Assembly: GCF_021917145.1 (NCBI RefSeq)
Contig: NW_025813938.1
Span: 2,228,929-2,292,928, forward strand
Length of the DNA: 64,000 nt
Source of the DNA: Hypomesus transpacificus
Taxonomy: Eukaryota; Chordata; Actinopteri; Osmeriformes; Osmeridae
Direction of reading: 5' to 3'
The notes beneath the pieces are model-generated. The model was given only the letters and a program-made list of their open reading frames with translations, was not told the DNA's origin and made no database searches. A program made the position numbers and the translations under genes. This document shows, one piece after another, positions 36,401-41,683 of the stretch. How positions within the stretch are numbered: position 1 is the first letter of the stretch; every line of letters begins with the position of its first letter.

Positions 36401-39400
36401 GAAATCTGCTGCACACTTTCTTCACCAACGTAAGGCCTCCTAAGAAGGTTCTGGAAGACCAGCTCACACAGGTACTTTTCTTCATGTATGTGTGTGTCCA
36501 AAGTTATTTTTTGTGATATTATATATATATATATATATATATTGATAATCAAGTTAAAAAAAATGTTTAAGAACGTTTCGAAAAAAAATATTAAAAAAAA
36601 ATAACAAAAGTGTCCAGTAGTGTGTGTCGGGTCCTCGGGGTTCACCTGACCAGACCTTCTCAACCCTGTTTTTATCGAACGTCAAATGTTTCTTCTAGAT
36701 TCTCCGTAAATACGGGACGCCCAAACCCAACAAGAACAAGTACAGCAAGGCAGGCAAGGAGCAGCACCAGGGCAAGGTGGTCAGCACCAAGAGGACCATC
36801 ACCAAGCCCCCCACCAAGGAGAAGTCTGTGCTCAACAGCGTCAGGTAATCTGATCAGAGGAATTCAGACAGGTTTATCAGTGAAAAAATTCCATTGCTAA
36901 GTGCCGGCTGACTTCAGATACAGCCTGCTTTAAAGGCTTACGATCACCAAAATCGAGATAGAGATATCAGATAGAAATGTCCCTGTTTTCATCACTGCGG
37001 TTATCTCTGTCTGCCCCCAATAAATGTGAGGATTTACTCAGATAAAACTGCAGAACAGGAAGTGTTTAGATAAGGAGATAAGTGAGGTTTTGCTCGCGTC
37101 TCCCCAGGACGGCTCTGAGTGAAAAGAAGACCGTCCTGAAGCCCAAGTCTCCTGAGAAGTCCAGACCTGAGGACACAGACAAGTCTCCCGCCAAGAAGCC
37201 TGAAGGTGAGCCCTTCCTGCTGTTATATACCTGTAGCAATATGTGCTGTGTGTGTGTTGACTGTGTCCTTAATAATCTGTATCTTTATATGCACCTGTCT
37301 AAAGATCATGATCGGTTAAATTGACATACAACCAATCGCAATCAGTACAGACAGTAGAGACAAACGGATGATTAAAGGGCACAGTAAAAAAAAAAAAGAG
37401 TTGACAATTTCTTTCCTGATGTTGCTTAACTGTCCCAGTTCCAGAGGAGAAGTACCTCACTCTGGAGGGCTTCCACAAGTTTGCTGTCGACCGCGCCAAG
37501 CAAGACATCCGTAGCATGTGGAGGGCTCTTCTAGCCTGTGGTTATGACCTCCACTTTGAAAGGTTAGCCCCCCCCCCCCCCCTCCTGCTCCCCCCCCCCT
37601 CCTGCTCCCCTCACGCTCAGCTTGAAGCAGTTAACATTCCTAGCGGTGTACGCAGCACACACACACACACACGACTGCAGCGCGTTCAAAACAGTCGGGG
37701 CCTGGAACACCTTGTGCAGTTACGTCAAACCCCGCCTTATGTCAGCAAATGACAGTGCTAAACACGCGTGTGGGGACTGAACACGTGGAATATGTGAGAT
37801 GGCAACATGATTCTGGACATGACCACTGATGATGATGCAAGACCAGGGGAGTGTACAGTCAGCATACACTGTCTTAGCTTACGTTTACAATAATATCCAG
37901 AACATCAACTACACACATCAAGTCTTGGGACATCATATTTTGAGCAGGTTCTTGTGCTCTGAGTTTTAGTGATCTGTCAGGAATGAAACCATGTGAACAT
38001 GTAATAGATGTAAGGGACTTGTTTTGGCAGTTGGTCGAGATGAAGTTCAAAGGAGTGCAGCGGGGGGGGGGGGGCTGGGGGCTGGGGAGTGAGGGGTGGG
38101 GGGGTGTCTGTGTGGAGGGCAGATGGTTCACGGGGTGGGAGGGTGCTGTCTGTGTATCGTCCTGTAGGAGAACAGAGGGGTTAACTGTGTCCTGTAGGGT
38201 AACAGAGGGGTTAACTGTGTCCTGTACGGTGACAGAGGGGTTAACTGTGTCCTGTAGGAGAACAGAGGGGTTAACTGTGTCCTGTAGGGTAACAGAGGGG
38301 TTAACTGTGTCCTGTACGGTGACAGAGGGGTTAACTGTGTCCTGTAGGAGAACAGAGGGGTTAACTGTGTCCTGTAGGGGAACAGATGGGTTAACTGTGT
38401 CCTGTAGGAGAACAGAGGGGTTAACTGTGTCCTGTAGGGTAACAGAGGGGTTAACTGTGTCCTGTAGGAGAACAGAGGGGTTAACTGTGTCCTGTAGGAG
38501 AACAGAGGGGTTAACTGTGTCCTGTAGGGGAACAGATGGGTTAACTGTGTCCTGTAGGAGAACAGAGGGGTTAACTGTGTCCTGTAGGAGAACAGAGGGG
38601 TTAACTGTGTCCTGTAGGGGAACAGACGGGTTAACTGTGTCCTGTAGGAGAACAGAGGGGTTAACTGTGTCCTGTAGGAGAACAAGGGGTTAACTGTGTC
38701 CTGTAGGGGAACAGACGGGTTAACTGTGTCCTGTAGGAGAACAAGGGGTTAACTGTGTCCTGTAGGAGAACAAGGGGTTAATTGTGTCCTGTAGGGCAAC
38801 GGAGGGGTTAACTGTGTCCTGTGCGTGTGTCCAGGTGTACCTGTCTAGACACCAGGCACGCTCAGAAGGCCTGCAGGAAGTGGAGCCTGGAGATGGACGT
38901 GGCTCTGGTGCAGTACGTCAACAGGCTGTGCCGTCACCTGGCCATCACCCCCGCACGCCTCCACCCCCACGAGGTTTACCTGGAGCCCAGCGACGCCGCC
39001 GACCCCCGCGTCACCTGCCTGCTCAGTATGTCACCTTTGTGTGTGTGGTAGAGAAAGTGTGTGTGTGTGTGTGGGGGGTACAGTGTGTGTGTGTGGGGTA
39101 GAGTGTGTGGGGTAAAGTGTGTGGGTCTGTGGTAGAGTGAGAGAGTGAGAGAGTGAGAGAGTGAGAGAGTGAGAGAGTGAGAGAGTGAGAGAGTGTGTGG
39201 GGTAAAGAGAGTGTGTCTGTGGTAGAGAGAGTGAGAGAGTGAGAGAGTGAGTGGGGTAGAGAGAGTGTGTGGGGTAGAGAGAGTGTGTGGGTTAGAGAGA
39301 GTGTGTGGGTTAGAGAGAGTGTGTGGGTTAGAGAGAGTGTGTGGGGTAGAGAGAGTGTGTCTATGGTAGAGAGAGTGTGTCTATGGTAGAGAGAGTGAGT

Positions 39401-41646
39401 GTGAGTGCCTGCGTACTGACCGGGCCCTCCTGTGCAGACGTGCCGGTGGAGAGCCTGCGTCTGCGCTTCGCCCTGCTGCAGTCTCTCAACAACACCCTGG
39501 AGAGCTTCTTCCTGCCCCTGGTGGAGCTGAGGCAGACGCACACCTACCAGAACAGCATCGCCGCCCTGCTGGCCGAAGCCAAAGGTCAGAGGGCAACACT
39601 GCAGCTCTTATCTACCTCGTTGAGAAGGACGCTGGTCAGCAGTCCATCTCACCTCTCCTCCCCTCTCTCCACAGGCCTGGTCTTCTATGACACCAAGGTG
39701 ACGGTGATGAACCGTGTTCTGAACGCCACGGTGCAGCGCACGGTGGACCACGCCGCCCCTGAGATCACCCTGGACCCTCTGGAGATGGTGGGAGGTGAGC
39801 GACCTGGAGCGAGGCCACACCCCCAACACCGTCCACGCCACCAGACCCCCCAAGGCCAGCCTCGTTAACAATGTCTGTTTCTGTGTGTTTCTCTCTGTGT
39901 GTCCCAGGGGAGATCCGCACCCCAGAGAACACCTACTTCTGCCAGGCTGCGCTCCAGCTCTCCTGCGTGCCCTCCTCCCAGCTGTGTGTGAAGCTGGCCA
40001 GCGGGGGAGACCCCACCTACGCCTTCAACATCCGCTTCACCGGGGAGGAGGTCCACGGCACCAGTCAGTCTCCGCCCGCCTCCAGCCCTCCTCCTCCTCT
40101 CACCTCCAGCCCTCCTCCTCCTCTCACCTCCAGCCCTCCTCCTCCTCTCACCTCCAGCCCTCCTCCTCTCACCTCCAGCCCTCCTCCTCCTCTCACCTCC
40201 AGCCCTCCTCCTCTCACCTCCAGCCCTCCTCCTCCTCTCACCTCCAGCCCTCCTCCTCTCACCTCCAGCCCTCCTCCTCCTCTCACCTCCAGCCCTCCTC
40301 CTCCTCTCACCTCCAGCCCTCCTCCTCCTCTCACCTCCAGCCCTCCTCCTCCTCTCACCTCCAGCCCTCCTCCTCCTCTCACCTCCATCCCTCCTCCTCC
40401 TCTCACCTCCAGCCCTCCTCCTCTCACCTCCAGCCCTCCTCCTCCTCTCACCTCCAGCCCTCCTCCTCCTCTCACCTCCAGCCCTCCTCCTCTCACCTCC
40501 AGCCGCTACACAGACACTCCACGCCAGCGTCCAGAAAGTCACCTGCTAATCTCTGGTTCTTCCTCTGGTTCTCCGCAGGTGGCTCATTTAGACACTTCCT
40601 GTGGCAGGTGTGTAAGGAGCTGCAGAGCTCCGCCCTCTCCCTGCTGCTGCCCTGCCCCAGCGCTGCAACCAATCGCAACAAGGTACGTGCCTGGGCTCCA
40701 CCCACAGAACTCTTCTCGGCGTCATTTCGACGCCACCTCCTCGATTTCGTGAACCTAGACAAACCGAGCTGTCCTCAATGATCCACCTGGGTGACACCAG
40801 TGTGGGGATCAGATGGCTGAGCGGTTAGGGAGTCGGACTATTAATCAGAAGGTTGTGGGTTCGATTCCTGGCCGTGTCAAATGACATTGTGTCCTTGGGC
40901 AAGGCACTTCACCCTACTAATGTCCCTGTACTTACTGTAAGTCGCTCTGGATAAGAGCGTCTGCTAAATGACAATGTAAATGTGTTCTTCTAGGGGAAGT
41001 ACATCCTGACCCCTTGTCCAATCAGCTACGCCGAGGAGCAGCTGCTGCACTTCTTCGGCCAATTGCTGGGCATCGCCATCCGGGCGGACGTGCCCCTGCC
41101 CCTGGACCTCCTGACCTCCTTCTGGAAGGGGCTGGTGGCCGAGCCCCTGGACCCTGAGCTGGACCTGCAGGAGGCTGACCTGCTCACCTACAACTATGTC
41201 AAGAAGTTTGAGAATGTGAGACACACACACTTGCACACACACAGACGGAGAGACGTGTGTATATTTTGTTGGAGGAGGGATCACGTCTTTGCTGCATGTC
41301 TTCCTTTCTCTCTTTCTTTCTCTCTCTCTCCCCCCCCCCCCCTCCTTACCCTCCTGGTGCCCCTCTGACCCCCTGTATGTCCTCTGACCCCTCAGGTGAG
41401 CGAGGAGGCGGAGCTGGAGGCTCTGTGTGCGGAGATCTCGTCCCAGCAGCACTCTGGGGAGAGCCCGGACTCGCCCAGCCGGCCCTGCTGCACCTTCACC
41501 TACGTCACCATGACCGGGGACGAGGTGGAGCTGTGCCAGGGGGGACGCCACCTCTGTGTCAGGTACCCCCAGACCCCCCTCCCCCCTCCACCCCCCTCCC
41601 CCCGTCTCCCTCCCTCACCAGCCCCGACCCCCCTTCCTCACCTCAC

Positions 41647-41683
<37 letters not shown>

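Noticed and set aside
38151..38822. Regular 30-bp repeats that look like a CRISPR array
   Set aside because: Units are contiguous with no unique spacers, and they lie in a vertebrate intron. It is a minisatellite.
39795..40781. 328-codon plus-strand frame of Ser/His/Leu/Gln/Pro repeats spanning hectd4 intron 69
   Set aside because: The intron is 515 nt, not a multiple of three, so the frame cannot join both flanking exons in their true frames. Exon 69 is read in the wrong frame there.
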